The notes under the pieces were generated by a model. The model was not told the origin of the DNA and searched no databases. It saw nothing but the letters and a program-made list of their open reading frames with translations. The translations under genes and the position numbers were made by a program. Shown piece after piece: positions 46,551-58,148 of a DNA stretch of 64,000 bases. Origin of the DNA: CAWDLX01 sp963753485. Lineage in GTDB: Bacteria; Actinomycetota; Actinomycetes; Mycobacteriales; Micromonosporaceae. Where the stretch lies: the NCBI GenBank assembly GCA_963753485.1, contig CAVWCL010000013.1, positions 1 through 64,000 of the forward strand. Reading direction: 5' to 3'. Every line of letters begins with the position of its first letter. Within the stretch, counting starts at the first letter, position 1.

Positions 46551-47257
46551 CACACCTCCTTGACCCCGTACGCCTGGTAGAGCACCGCGGCTGACCAGGT
46601 CGGCACCAGGTCGACCGGGCCCCGCCGAGTGACGAGCCAGCGCAGCAGGTGCCCGATCCTGGGACGCAGCCCACGTACGGCCACGGTAACGCCGTTGCGC
46701 CGACATCCGCTCACAACCAGGTCGGGCGGGACGAACAACGCCGGGTCATGGATGCCGCGGATGGCACGACCGGCCAGTCGCTCGCCGATGCGAACCACGA
46801 GGAGCCGCGCGAGCGCGGTGGCGTTGACGGTGTCCACAACGATCAACCCACCTGGGCGCAGTACCCGGCAGGCCTCATTGAGCACTGTGGACGGTTCGGT
46901 CACGTGCTCGAGGATCTCGCCGGCGACGACGACATCGGCGCTCCGGCTGGCGAGCGGAACCCGCGCGACATCGGCCCGCACCGTACCCACGCCGGCGGCC
47001 CGCGCCTGAACCAGCGACGACGCGACCAGATCGAGCCCGACATGCCGGTAGCCGAGCCGGGCGACGTACGGCGCCAGCAGGCCGCCGCCACATCCCAGGT
47101 CGACCAGGGTCGCGCCCTCGCGGCCAGCCGGCGGCACCAGGTCGGCCCGGGCGCGGGCCAGCGCGCGAAGTATCGCAAACGGACCGCCATCGCGCCACCA
47201 TTCGCCGACCAGCTGCTCATACTGTCGAATATCGTTACGAAGCAACGAGGTCGGCAT
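46550..47257 (-). CDS. UbiG/UbiE-like SAM-dependent methyltransferase
   Basis: A 235-aa class I methyltransferase. Motif I is TLVDLGCGGGLLAPYVARLG near residue 51 (core VDLGCGGGLL), followed by VGLDLVASSLVQA, VVVAGEILEHVTEPSTVL and LRPGGLIVVDTVN. The layout and EILEHV motif resemble UbiG O-methyltransferases acting on quinone-ring hydroxyls. It is the first gene of the operon with the flavoprotein and the type III PKS. Only nine bases separate its ATG from the divergent UbiA frame, so one of the two starts may be wrong. Confidence 0.88.
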   Translation of the reverse strand: MPTSLLRNDIRQYEQLVGEWWRDGGPFAILRALARARADLVPPAGREGATLVDLGCGGGLLAPYVARLGYRHVGLDLVASSLVQARAAGVGTVRADVARVPLASRSADVVVAGEILEHVTEPSTVLNEACRVLRPGGLIVVDTVNATALARLLVVRIGERLAGRAIRGIHDPALFVPPDLVVSGCRRNGVTVAVRGLRPRIGHLLRWLVTRRGPVDLVPTWSAAVLYQAYGVKEV

Positions 47258-47266
47258 GGGTGAAGC

Positions 47267-48136
47267 GTGACACGGAACCCCAGCAGCGGCCACACTTGCC
47301 GGGTGTCTGCCGCCTCGGCCGCGCTGGGTCTGCTGCGTTCGGCGCATCCGGAGCCGGGCGCGGCCGTCACCGCCGCGGCCACCGTGCTGGCGGTCATCAC
47401 CGGCCGGGATCTGCCTGGCGTGCTCGCGGTCGCTGCTACCGTCGGTGCGAGCCAGCTCGCGGTCGGGTGGCACAACGACTGGCTCGACGCCGACCGGGAT
47501 GCGGTCAATCAGCGACGGGACAAGCCGGTCGCGGCCGGTGCCGTGGCCCGGCGAAGCGCCGGGCTCGCGGCGATCGTCGCGGCGATCGCCACCGTCGCGC
47601 TGGCGGTGCTGTCGGGACCGGCCGCGGCGGTCGTCGCCGTTGTCGGGCTCGTGTCGTCGCTGTCGTACAACTGGCCGTTGAAGTTCACGCCACTGTCCAT
47701 CGTGCCCTATCTGGTGTCGTTCGCCGCGCTGCCCGCCTTCGTCGTCCTTGGTCTGCCCGGAGCGCCGCCACCGCCCTGGTGGCTGCTCACCGCCGGGGCG
47801 AGTCTCGGCGGGGGCGCCCACCTGGCAAATGTGCTGGCCGACCTCGACGACGACGCCCGCACCGGCGTACGCGGCCTGCCACACCGCCTCGGGCCGGGCT
47901 GGAGCGTAGCGCTGGCCGGCGCGCTCCTAGCCCTCGCCAGTGCATTACTGGTACTGGGGCCGCCCGGCGCCCCACCCGCGCTCGCACTCGCCGGGCTCGC
48001 CGTCGTGGTCGCCGTGCTGCTGGTCGGCGCGGTGCGGCAGCGGCGCCACCCGAGTTCGCGGGCGGCCTTTCGCGCCGTTATGGTCGCCGCTCTCGTTGAC
48101 GTCGCCCTGCTGCTCACCGCCGGAGCAGTGCTCTGA
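47267..48136 (+). CDS. UbiA-family prenyltransferase
   Basis: A 289-aa membrane enzyme with eight to nine hydrophobic spans. The first Asp-rich motif is NDWLDADRD near residue 67 (NDxxDxxxD), followed by DKPVAAGAVARR, and the second is LADLDDDARTG near 190; these bind Mg and the prenyl diphosphate. SLSYNWPLKFTPLSIVPYLVSF is a typical UbiA/COQ2 loop. It is divergent from the PKS operon and should attach a prenyl group to the phenolic product. GTG 47267 is nine bases from the divergent ATG; GTG 47303 is an alternative. Confidence 0.87.
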   Translation: MTRNPSSGHTCRVSAASAALGLLRSAHPEPGAAVTAAATVLAVITGRDLPGVLAVAATVGASQLAVGWHNDWLDADRDAVNQRRDKPVAAGAVARRSAGLAAIVAAIATVALAVLSGPAAAVVAVVGLVSSLSYNWPLKFTPLSIVPYLVSFAALPAFVVLGLPGAPPPPWWLLTAGASLGGGAHLANVLADLDDDARTGVRGLPHRLGPGWSVALAGALLALASALLVLGPPGAPPALALAGLAVVVAVLLVGAVRQRRHPSSRAAFRAVMVAALVDVALLLTAGAVL

Positions 48137-48222
48137 CCCGAGCATCCAGCCGGGTCTCGCGTGGGACCTGCGGGTCGGCTACTACGCTGTAGCGGGTCCG
48201 CTGTTGATCGAGGAGGCCCGAC

Positions 48223-49002
48223 GTGACCGCTCGCCGCATCCGCGCCCGACGCGCCCGTATGGTCGCGACGTCGCTGCTGGCCGGCTCGGTGGCGCTGCTC
48301 GGCACGGCGGCGTGCGGTTCCGGGCAGATCGCCCAGACCGCGACCCAGGTCGCCGCGGTGCCCGGCACCAATGTCAACATCGGCCCGAACGGCTCGATCC
48401 AGCTGCGCAACCTCCAGATCCAGTACGCCGACCCGCAGGGCTACCGCGCCGGCGAGAACGCGCCGCTGGTTGTGCGGATCTTCAACAGTGGCGAGGTCGC
48501 GGTCTCGCTCGTCGGCGTCAGGGCGGACGGTGCCGCCGAAAGCGTCGTCCTCACCGGTGGTGCGACGCCGACCGCGTCGCCGAGCCCGTCGGCCGAGGCG
48601 AGCCCGTCGGCTGAGGTCAGCCCATCGACCACGGCGAGCCCGTCGGCTGAGGTCAGCCCATCGACCACGGCGAGCCCGTCGGCTGGGGCCAGCGGGTCGC
48701 CGACATCACAGGGCCCACCGATCGCCTCCGCCCAGCCGACAGCGACCGCTCAGCCGGACGGCGGTTCGCCGCGCTTCAGCGTCAACGTGCCGCCGGCGGC
48801 GTACGCACTCCTGGTGCCCGGGAAAGGGCCGTACCTGCAGCTCGTCGGTTTGACCTCGGCTCTGATACCGGGCATGTCGGTGTCGATCACGTTCACCTTC
48901 TCCGGTGGCACCTCGGTCACCGTGCCGGTTCCGTTGGCACTGCCCATCAACTCGGTGCCGCGCCAGAGCGTCCAGCCCGGCGAGGACAACCCGGGGGACT
49001 GA
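48223..49002 (+). CDS. Lipoprotein with Ser/Pro repeat linker
   Basis: A 259-aa exported lipoprotein: basic start, hydrophobic core and lipobox GTAAC ending at residue 31. An N-terminal beta-rich domain (IQYADPQGYRAGENAPLVVRI; core YRAGENAPLVVRIFNSG) is separated from a C-terminal one by a linker of SAEVSPSTTASP units repeated in tandem at about 48595-48690. The domains look like one immunoglobulin-type fold with a low-complexity insertion. GAGGAGG six bases upstream supports GTG 48223. Located just before radA, as in related actinomycetes by memory; function unknown. Confidence 0.82.
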   Translation: MTARRIRARRARMVATSLLAGSVALLGTAACGSGQIAQTATQVAAVPGTNVNIGPNGSIQLRNLQIQYADPQGYRAGENAPLVVRIFNSGEVAVSLVGVRADGAAESVVLTGGATPTASPSPSAEASPSAEVSPSTTASPSAEVSPSTTASPSAGASGSPTSQGPPIASAQPTATAQPDGGSPRFSVNVPPAAYALLVPGKGPYLQLVGLTSALIPGMSVSITFTFSGGTSVTVPVPLALPINSVPRQSVQPGEDNPGD

Positions 49003-49062
49003 TCGAAGCACAGCCCGGCGGTTCGCGCGGCGACCGGACGCCCCGCGCGCTAGCGTGCGGCC

Positions 49063-50541
49063 GTGACGACGCGCCAGGATCGCCCGACCCGGCCGCCGGG
49101 GCAGGGCTCGGCCGGCCGGCCTCCTCGAGCAAGCTACGAATGCGACGTCTGTGGTCACCGCCCGCCCAAATGGGTGGGCTGCTGCCCAGCGTGCGGCGAG
49201 TGGGGTTCGGTGGCCGAGGTCAGCGGTACCGCCCCGGCCGCACTGCGCGCCGTCAGCGCGCGCCGGCCGGGTGCGCCGGCCCGACCGATCGCCACGATCA
49301 GCATCGAGCCGGCCCGGGCCCGCCGCACCGGGGTGCCCGAGTTGGATCGGGTGCTCGGCGGTGGCCTGGTGCCGGGCGGGGTTGTCCTGCTCGCCGGCGA
49401 GCCCGGCGTCGGCAAGTCGACGCTGCTGCTCGAGGTGGCCCAGCAGTGGGCGGCCGGCCCGGCCGCCGAGGCCGGGCCGGCACTCGTCGTCAGCGGCGAA
49501 GAGTCGACGAGTCAGGTGCGGCTGCGGGCCGAACGGATCGGCGCCCTGCACGAACGGCTCTACCTCGCCGCCGAGACCGATCTGGGCGCCATTCTGGGCC
49601 ACCTCGACGAGGTGAAGCCGGGCCTGCTCGTGGTCGACTCGGTGCAGACCGTCACCGCCGACGGGATCGACGGCGTCGCCGGCGGGGTCACCCATGTTCG
49701 GGCGGTCGCGGCCGCCCTGGCCGCGGTGGCGAAGGAGCGCGCCATCGCCATGGTGCTGGTCGGCCACGTGACCAAGGACGGTCAGGTGGCCGGGCCCCGG
49801 GTGCTGGAGCACCTGGTCGACGTGGTGCTGCACTTCGAAGGGGACAAGTTCTCCTCGTTGCGTCTCGTGCGCGGCCTGAAGAACCGCTTCGGCGCGGCCG
49901 ACGAGGTCGGCTGCTTCGAGATGCACGAGGGCGGCCTGGCCAGCCTCTCCGATCCGTCCGGGCTCTTCCTCACCCGGTACGCCGATCCGGTGCCAGGCAC
50001 CTGCGTCACGGTGAGCATGGAAGGGCGGCGGGCCCTGGTGACCGAGGTCCAGGCACTCGTGGGTCCGCCCGTGCCCGGATCCCCACGCCGTACCGTGAGC
50101 GGCCTCGACCACGCCCGGTTGGGGCTGGTCCTCGCGGTACTGCAGAGCCGAGCAGCGTTGGCCCTGAACGACCGCGAGGTGTACGCGGCCACCGTCGGTG
50201 GCATCCGGGTCGGCGAGCCGGCCGCCGATCTCGGTCTCGCGGTCGCGGTCGCGTCCTCGGCCCACCAGCTGCCGGTCGCCCCCGATCTGGTCGCGATCGG
50301 CGAGGTGGGCCTGACCGGTGAGGTCCGGCGGGTCGGGGCGACGCCCCGCCGGCTGGTTGAGGCAGCCCGCCTCGGATTCCGCCGGGCGCTGGTGCCACCC
50401 GGCTGCGCCCCCACGGCCGATCAGACACCGGCCGGCATGACCGTGCTGGAGGTGGCGACCGTGTCCGGGGCCCTCAACGAGGTCGCGGCGACCTCGCCAG
50501 CCCTCAACGAGGTGGCCGCGACGTCGCCGGTGACGCCCTAA
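49063..50541 (+). CDS. radA: DNA repair protein RadA
   Basis: A 492-aa RecA-like ATPase that helps process recombination intermediates. It has the N-terminal C4 zinc finger CDVCG..CCPACGEWGS (residues 28-46), Walker A GEPGVGKSTLLLE near 111, the RadA-specific LKNRFGAADE near 270 and a Lon-like C-terminal domain. The extreme C-terminus carries a duplicated LNEVAATSPA unit (50470-50530). The start is GTG 49063, six bases after TAGCGT, so leaderless. It overlaps the convergent membrane-protein gene by four bases and precedes disA, a common actinobacterial pairing. Confidence 0.95.
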   Translation: MTTRQDRPTRPPGQGSAGRPPRASYECDVCGHRPPKWVGCCPACGEWGSVAEVSGTAPAALRAVSARRPGAPARPIATISIEPARARRTGVPELDRVLGGGLVPGGVVLLAGEPGVGKSTLLLEVAQQWAAGPAAEAGPALVVSGEESTSQVRLRAERIGALHERLYLAAETDLGAILGHLDEVKPGLLVVDSVQTVTADGIDGVAGGVTHVRAVAAALAAVAKERAIAMVLVGHVTKDGQVAGPRVLEHLVDVVLHFEGDKFSSLRLVRGLKNRFGAADEVGCFEMHEGGLASLSDPSGLFLTRYADPVPGTCVTVSMEGRRALVTEVQALVGPPVPGSPRRTVSGLDHARLGLVLAVLQSRAALALNDREVYAATVGGIRVGEPAADLGLAVAVASSAHQLPVAPDLVAIGEVGLTGEVRRVGATPRRLVEAARLGFRRALVPPGCAPTADQTPAGMTVLEVATVSGALNEVAATSPALNEVAATSPVTP

Positions 50542-51167
50542 GCCGGCGGGTCGGTACGGCGGTCGAAGACCGCCACGTGGGCCGGCGCCAGTGAAGCCAG
50601 CTCGGCAACCAGGTCACCGGGCTCGCCCACGAAGTCGCCGATCGGTACCGCCAGGTCATAGGCCGACGCCGTGGCCAGATCACGACGTACCGAGCGCAGG
50701 TACGCCTGATCCCACCAGCGGGGCAGGTCGGCGGAGCGGACCGGCAACGCGTTGCAGCGCAGCAGCAGGAAGACCTCGGAATCCACCTCGACGACGGCGA
50801 GCTCGGCGAGCTGTGCCCAGGCCAGCACCAGCGTGCGGAGGATACCGGGGCGAACCGTCACCGCGTAGTGGTCGGCGGCGAGCAGCGGCCTACGGACCAG
50901 GCCGATGGCCGGCGGCACGAGGGCGACCCCGAAGCCAACCAGCAGGCTCGGCACGATCAGCACCAACGGATTCAGTGCCCCATCGGCCGCCGCTCGCGGC
51001 TCGCTGCCGAAGATGAGCCAGGCGGGCCCACACACCGCCAGCCCTACGAACACGGTCCAGGCCAGCCGGCCCGCGGACCGTGCCGGCGGCCGCCGGCTCC
51101 AGACAACCCGCTCGTTCGCCAATCCTGCCCCCGGCTCAGCGGGCCGCGTCGCCCGTTTGTCGCTCAC
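50538..51167 (-). CDS. Two-span membrane protein of unknown function
   Basis: A 209-aa protein with two hydrophobic spans (LAWTVFVGLAVCGPAWLIFG near residue 35 and LVLIVPSLLVGFGVALVPPA near 68) and a C-terminal domain with VTVRPGILRTLVLAWAQLAELAVVEV, whose pattern (LAWAQLAELAVVEV) is like the PH-type domain of small actinobacterial membrane proteins. I start at GTG 51167 because sequence upstream is not protein-like, although the frame is open to 51641. It lies between radA and disA on the opposite strand. No named family assigned. Confidence 0.72.
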   Translation of the reverse strand: MSDKRATRPAEPGAGLANERVVWSRRPPARSAGRLAWTVFVGLAVCGPAWLIFGSEPRAAADGALNPLVLIVPSLLVGFGVALVPPAIGLVRRPLLAADHYAVTVRPGILRTLVLAWAQLAELAVVEVDSEVFLLLRCNALPVRSADLPRWWDQAYLRSVRRDLATASAYDLAVPIGDFVGEPGDLVAELASLAPAHVAVFDRRTDPPA

Positions 51168-51279
51168 CCCGGTCGGGGACCGCGCCGCAGCGGGGAGATC
51201 GCTGATACAGTGGCGTGTTCGTCGCCGCCGCGCAACCCCTCGGCCGGATCGGCCGCTACGGAATCCGTAGACTGACGCC

Positions 51280-52356
51280 GTGGCGATCGACCGGGAGGCC
51301 CCGCTGCGGGCCACCCTCGCACTCGTCGCGCCCGGCACCGCGCTGCGTGACGGACTGGAGCGGATCCTCCGCGGGCGGACCGGCGCGCTGATCGTCATGG
51401 GCCACGACCGGGGCGTCGAGGCGCTGTGCACCGGCGGTTTCCCGCTCGACGTCGAGTTCTCGTCGACCCGGCTACGCGAGCTGTGCAAGATGGACGGCGC
51501 GGTCGTCCTCTCCAGCGACGGCACCCGGATCGTGCGGGCCGCGGTGCACCTCATGCCTGACTCGACCATCCCGACCGAGGAGTCCGGCACCCGCCACCGC
51601 ACCGCGGAACGGGTGGCCAAGCAGACCGGACATCCGGTCATCTCGGTCAGTCAGTCGATGCACATGATCGGTCTGTACCTGAACGGCCACCGTCACGTCA
51701 TCGATGACTCAGCCGCCATCCTGTCCCGGGCGAACCAGGCGCTGGCCACCCTGGAGCGGTACAAGGCGCGCCTGGACGAGGTGAGTGGCGCGCTCTCCGC
51801 GTTGGAGATCGAGGACCTGGTGACCGCACGCGACGCGATCGCCGTGGTGCAGCGGCTGGAGATGGTGCGCCGGATCGCCGACGAGATCGAGGGGTACGTC
51901 ATCGAGCTCGGCACCGACGGTCGCCTGCTCGCCCTGCAGCTCGACGAACTGATGGCCGGGGTCGACAGCGACCGGACCCTGGTCATCCGCGACTACCTCC
52001 CCTCGGCCCGCCGGATCCGGGTGCTGGACGAGGCGGTCGGCGAGCTGGACCGGCTGCCGGCGAGCGAGCTGATCGACCTGGGCGCGGTCGCCCGGGCCCT
52101 GGGGTATCCGGGCGCTGGTGACGCCCTGGACCTCGCCGTCTCCCCGTGCGGTTTCCGGCTGCTGACCAAGGTCCCGCGACTTCCCGGTGCCGTGGTCGAG
52201 CGCCTGGTCGAACACTTCGGCAGCCTGCAACGACTTCTGGGCGCCACGGTCGAGGACCTGCAGACGGTCGACGGCGTCGGTGATGCCCGGGCGCGGGGCG
52301 TTCGGGAAGGCCTGTCCCGGCTGGCCGAGGCGTCGATCCTCGAGCGCTACGTCTGA
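51280..52356 (+). CDS. disA: DNA integrity scanning diadenylate cyclase DisA
   Basis: A 358-aa enzyme making c-di-AMP while monitoring DNA damage. The DAC domain occupies the first 140 residues with the DGA motif in CKMDGAVVLSSDG near 72 and the RHR motif in ESGTRHRTAERV near 108. A helical linker and C-terminal HhH DNA-binding region (LLGATVEDLQTVDGVGDARARGV; core DLQTVDGVGDARA) complete it. The start is GTG 51280, six bases after TAGACT. It follows radA, with which it is functionally linked in other bacteria. Confidence 0.96.
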   Translation: MAIDREAPLRATLALVAPGTALRDGLERILRGRTGALIVMGHDRGVEALCTGGFPLDVEFSSTRLRELCKMDGAVVLSSDGTRIVRAAVHLMPDSTIPTEESGTRHRTAERVAKQTGHPVISVSQSMHMIGLYLNGHRHVIDDSAAILSRANQALATLERYKARLDEVSGALSALEIEDLVTARDAIAVVQRLEMVRRIADEIEGYVIELGTDGRLLALQLDELMAGVDSDRTLVIRDYLPSARRIRVLDEAVGELDRLPASELIDLGAVARALGYPGAGDALDLAVSPCGFRLLTKVPRLPGAVVERLVEHFGSLQRLLGATVEDLQTVDGVGDARARGVREGLSRLAEASILERYV

Positions 52357-52408
52357 GTGGGCCACGTGTGAGGGGCCAGGTAACCCGGCTCGCCGCCGGT
52401 GCCGGCAC

Positions 52409-53080
52409 TCACGCGGTGATCTGCAGCGAGAATGGGGCGCTGAGCTTCTGACCCAGCCGCGCCACCAACTGGTAGCTGGCCGGGTCGGGCGCCTTCGCCT
52501 CGGCGCCGCAGGTCTTGGTGCCCGCTCCGGAGCGGCTGCGCCGGCCGGCCCAGCTCAACGTGAACGAGACCACCTTGCCCGGCGGGAACGACCGCACATC
52601 GTGGCCGCGGTTGGGATTGCAGTCGTCGGAGGACCACACGATGACCGTTCCGGTGCCGTCGAGCAGGCGTAGCTCCTGCACATCAGCGCCGACGTCGCGG
52701 GCGCAGGTCCGCCCCGAGGCGTTACCGATCTCGATGGTGACGTCGACCGGCTCGCCGCGGATGACCTCTGACCGGGCGGCCCGGGCGGTCACGCTCATCT
52801 CGGCGTCGCTGCAGTCGCCGGCTCCGGGGTTGGGCGGGAGGATGAACGGTGTCGCCGTGGCCTTGGCCGAGGTGGTCGGGATGATCGGGTGGAGCAGCGT
52901 CGTCGTGGGCGAAGCCGAGGCCGCGGAGCTCGTCGCCGCCGGCGGCGCTCCGGCGCTGGAGTTCGTCGCCGCGCTGCACGAATAGAAGACGATGAGGATG
53001 AGCAGCGCACAGCCGACCAGGACCACTGCGCGGCGCCGCCAGTAGACGGCGGCCGGAAGGGGTCCAACGGTCAGCCGCAT
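52409..53080 (-). CDS. Exported or membrane-anchored protein of unknown function
   Basis: A 223-aa protein with one N-terminal membrane span (AVVLVGCALLILIVFYSCSA, about residues 18-37), an Ala/Ser/Thr-rich linker and an extracytoplasmic domain with four cysteines (GDCSDAEMS, GRTCARD, DDCNPNRG, KTCGAEAK) that could form two disulfides. VIRGEPVDVTIEIGNAS gives a beta-sandwich pattern similar to DUF4232-type proteins. It is convergent with disA. Function not known. Confidence 0.75.
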   Translation of the reverse strand: MRLTVGPLPAAVYWRRRAVVLVGCALLILIVFYSCSAATNSSAGAPPAATSSAASASPTTTLLHPIIPTTSAKATATPFILPPNPGAGDCSDAEMSVTARAARSEVIRGEPVDVTIEIGNASGRTCARDVGADVQELRLLDGTGTVIVWSSDDCNPNRGHDVRSFPPGKVVSFTLSWAGRRSRSGAGTKTCGAEAKAPDPASYQLVARLGQKLSAPFSLQITA

Positions 53081-53213
53081 GGATCCTCACCGTACTGGCC
53101 CGGTTCGCCGCGCCGCCCGCGACGCGCCGACCACCGCGCATACCGCACATCGGCCGCCAGAGCGAGCAGGCGCGCAGGGCAAGTGTCCACCGACGCGTGA
53201 CAGGATGTCGGCG

Positions 53214-54101
53214 ATGCGTACCTTGGCCGACCGGGCGATCCGCTGGTACGACGCAGCCGCGCGCGACCTGCCCTGGCGGCGGCCGGACACCTCCGCCTGG
53301 GGCGTGCTGGTCAGTGAGGTCATGTTGCAGCAGACCCCGGTGGCTCGGGTGATTCCGGTCTGGACGCAATGGCTGCGTCGCTGGCCCACCCCGGCCGCGC
53401 TCGCTGCCGAGGCGGCGGGTGAGGCCATCCGGGCCTGGGGTCGGCTCGGCTACCCGCGCCGGGCCCTCCGGTTGCACGTCTGTGCCGCCACGATCGTCAC
53501 CCACCACGGCGGTGAGGTTCCGCCCGAGCTGGACCGGCTGCTGGCGCTGCCCGGCGTCGGTGCCTACACCGCACGGGCGGTGGCCACCTTCGCGTACGGA
53601 CAGCGCCACCCGGTCGTGGACACCAATGTGCGCCGCCTCGTCGCCCGCGCGTACTCGGGCCACCCGGACGGCGGCGGCACGACAACGGCGGCCGACCTCG
53701 CCACGGTCGAGGCGCTGCTGCCGGTCCGGCCGGCCCGCGCGGCGCGAGCCAGCATGTCCTTCATGGAGCTGGGAGCGCTGATCTGTACGGCCAGGGCACC
53801 CGGATGTCGATCCTGTCCATTGCGCAACGGGTGCGCCTGGCACGCCGGCCGGCCGGGCGCGGCACCGCCACCACCGGCCCGCCGAGCGCAGGCCTACCTG
53901 GGTACCGACCGCCAGGTCCGCGGCCTGCTGCTGGCACTGGTTCGGGACTCGCCCCGGGCCGTGGTGCGGGCCGAGCTCGATGCGCTCTGGCCGCACGCCG
54001 AGCAGCGCGAGCGGGCGCTCGCCGGCCTGATCCAGGATGGTCTGCTCGTGCGTGCGAAAAGTGATCTCTACTGCCTGCCCGGAATGGTGCTGCCGTACTA
54101 G
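53214..54101 (+). CDS. mutY: A/G-specific adenine glycosylase
   Basis: A 295-aa base-excision enzyme removing adenine opposite 8-oxoguanine. It has SEVMLQQTPVARV with the catalytic Glu near residue 36, the HhH motif LLALPGVGAYTARAV near 108, HPVVDTNVRRLVAR with the catalytic Asp and the 4Fe-4S ligands C-x6-C-x2-C-x5-C in CTARAPGCRSCPLRNGC near 190. The C-terminal NUDIX-like domain of larger MutY proteins is absent or reduced, as in other actinobacteria. ATG 53214 lies seven bases after CAGGAT; ATG 53205 is an alternative. Confidence 0.93.
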   Translation: MRTLADRAIRWYDAAARDLPWRRPDTSAWGVLVSEVMLQQTPVARVIPVWTQWLRRWPTPAALAAEAAGEAIRAWGRLGYPRRALRLHVCAATIVTHHGGEVPPELDRLLALPGVGAYTARAVATFAYGQRHPVVDTNVRRLVARAYSGHPDGGGTTTAADLATVEALLPVRPARAARASMSFMELGALICTARAPGCRSCPLRNGCAWHAGRPGAAPPPPARRAQAYLGTDRQVRGLLLALVRDSPRAVVRAELDALWPHAEQRERALAGLIQDGLLVRAKSDLYCLPGMVLPY

Positions 54102-54110
54102 CATCCGGCC

Positions 54111-55049
54111 GTGGCTCCCCACCATCCTCGCCGCCGCGGCGCCGCCGGCCTGCCGTTCGGCCCGCTGTCCAGCCTGCCGCTCGGCCTGGTCGTGAGCCTG
54201 CTCGCGCTGGCCGCCTGTAGCACCGTGGGCATCCTGGCCCCGACCGTCCCGGGCCAGACGTACGCCCCGGCTCCGCCATCGACCGTGCAGCCGACGTCGA
54301 CCCGGCCGGCCTCACCGTCGGCGCCGCCCACCAAACGACCCGCGGTGAAGTCCGCGACAGTCAGTCCAACCCCGACGCCGGCGCTCACGCTCGCCGACTA
54401 CCTGACCCGGCTGCCGCGGTTCGGTCCGGCCCCGGCCCCGGTCCCGGTCGACCTGCCTCACGCCGCCGACCGGTCGGCTTGGGCGGGTCAGATCCCGACC
54501 AGCCAACCGGTCGCCTTCCTCACCATCGACGACGGGGTGGTCAAGGCACCCGATGCGCTCGCGCTGCTGCGCGCGGCCCACGTCCGGGTGACCCTGTTCC
54601 TCACCATCAACGACATCCGCGACAACGTCGGGTACTTCGCCCACCTGCAGGCGGCGGGTGCGGTGATCGAGTCGCACACGGTGTCGCATCCACACCTACC
54701 CACGCTCAGCTATGACCGCCAACGGGATGAGATCTGCCGCGCCACCGACCAGCTCGGCGAGTGGTACGGCCGGCGCCCGGTGCTGTTCCGGCCACCGTAC
54801 GGAGAGAAGAACGACGACACCCTGCGAGCTGCGGCCAGCTGCGGACTCGCCGCCTCGTTCAGCTGGAAGGAGACGGTCAACGCGGGCGTCGTGCGTTACC
54901 AGACCTCGGTGCACCGCATCCAGCCGGGCGACATCATCCTGATGCATTTCCGGTCGACCTTCGACGCCGACTTCGTGGCCGCGCTACAGGCCATCCACGC
55001 CGCCGGACTCACCCCAGGACTGCTGGAGGACTACCTGAGCACCGCCTGA
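54111..55049 (+). CDS. Polysaccharide deacetylase (NodB domain) lipoprotein
   Basis: A 312-aa exported carbohydrate esterase, probably acting on cell-wall or other acetylated glycans. The signal region ends in lipobox LAAC at residue 35, followed by a Pro/Thr-rich linker. The NodB domain has the metal Asp in AFLTIDDGVVK near 137, the metal His pair in ESHTVSHPHL near 182 and FRPPYGEKNDD near 216, and LMHFRSTFDAD near the end. The start GTG 54111 lies six bases after TAGCAT and 9 bases after mutY. A repeat copy follows its stop. Confidence 0.88.
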   Translation: MAPHHPRRRGAAGLPFGPLSSLPLGLVVSLLALAACSTVGILAPTVPGQTYAPAPPSTVQPTSTRPASPSAPPTKRPAVKSATVSPTPTPALTLADYLTRLPRFGPAPAPVPVDLPHAADRSAWAGQIPTSQPVAFLTIDDGVVKAPDALALLRAAHVRVTLFLTINDIRDNVGYFAHLQAAGAVIESHTVSHPHLPTLSYDRQRDEICRATDQLGEWYGRRPVLFRPPYGEKNDDTLRAAASCGLAASFSWKETVNAGVVRYQTSVHRIQPGDIILMHFRSTFDADFVAALQAIHAAGLTPGLLEDYLSTA

Positions 55050-55083
55050 CCGCCGAGCACAGACGGCGGGTGGGGTGGCGATT

Positions 55084-55135
55084 CTGCCTTCGTTCGCGCT
55101 GCGGTACTCGCACCCGCTCGCTCCTCGCGCCCTCA
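55084..55135 (+). repeat. Single copy of dispersed GC-rich repeat
   Basis: TGCCTTCGTTCGCGCTGC then GGTACTCGCACCCGCTCG and CTCCTCGCGC, a copy of the 58-bp array unit with a few changes. It lies between the convergent stops of the polysaccharide deacetylase and clpC. Confidence 0.85.
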
Positions 55136-55166
55136 GACGTTGGCCGCCCCACCTGCCGTAGCGTGC

Positions 55167-57710
<2,544 letters not shown>

Positions 57711-58148
57711 TCCCTCGTGCTCCTCACTGCACCGCGGTCGTGTGGGCCGCACTGCCCCGTCGGTCGCGCTCGCCGCGAAGGTCGGGCTTTGGATCCCCCA
57801 ACTCTATCGCCGACGGCCAGGCCCGCCGCGCCGTCCGCTGGGCGGATGAAGGCAGGTGATGAGATCAAGGCCGAGCCACTCGCCCAATGAACCCGACATT
57901 GCGCGCGAAAGATAGCGTCGAGCCAGGCAAGAGTCGGCTAGCCGACGCCGGAAGCAGCAAAGAAGTACGCGTACAGCGTAATTTCGGACAGGCGCCGGCA
58001 GCACCCGGGCGCGACGAAGGTCACCGACCGTGGTTGCGGCGGCGTGCGGTCGGGTGAGCGTGGAGCGGACGGCCAGCTTGCGCTCCACGCTCACCCGCAG
58101 GCGGCTCCGGCCGGCCAGCGACGGTCGGCCGCCCGGGCGCCCGCGCTC
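57711..58148. other. Intergenic region between clpC and lsr2
   Basis: This 438-base gap holds the clpC promoter (minus strand) and the lsr2 terminator hairpin at 58051-58097. The stretch 57880-58000 is less GC-rich than its surroundings. I see no gene; a frame running through from the clpC antisense is not supported. Confidence 0.6.
58051..58097 (-). terminator. 17-bp hairpin after lsr2
   Basis: CGGGTGAGCGTGGAGCG / CGCTCCACGCTCACCCG is a perfect 17-bp inverted repeat with a 13-base loop. It lies 52 bases beyond the lsr2 stop in the direction of its transcription. It is symmetrical, so it could stop transcription from both sides. Confidence 0.75.
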
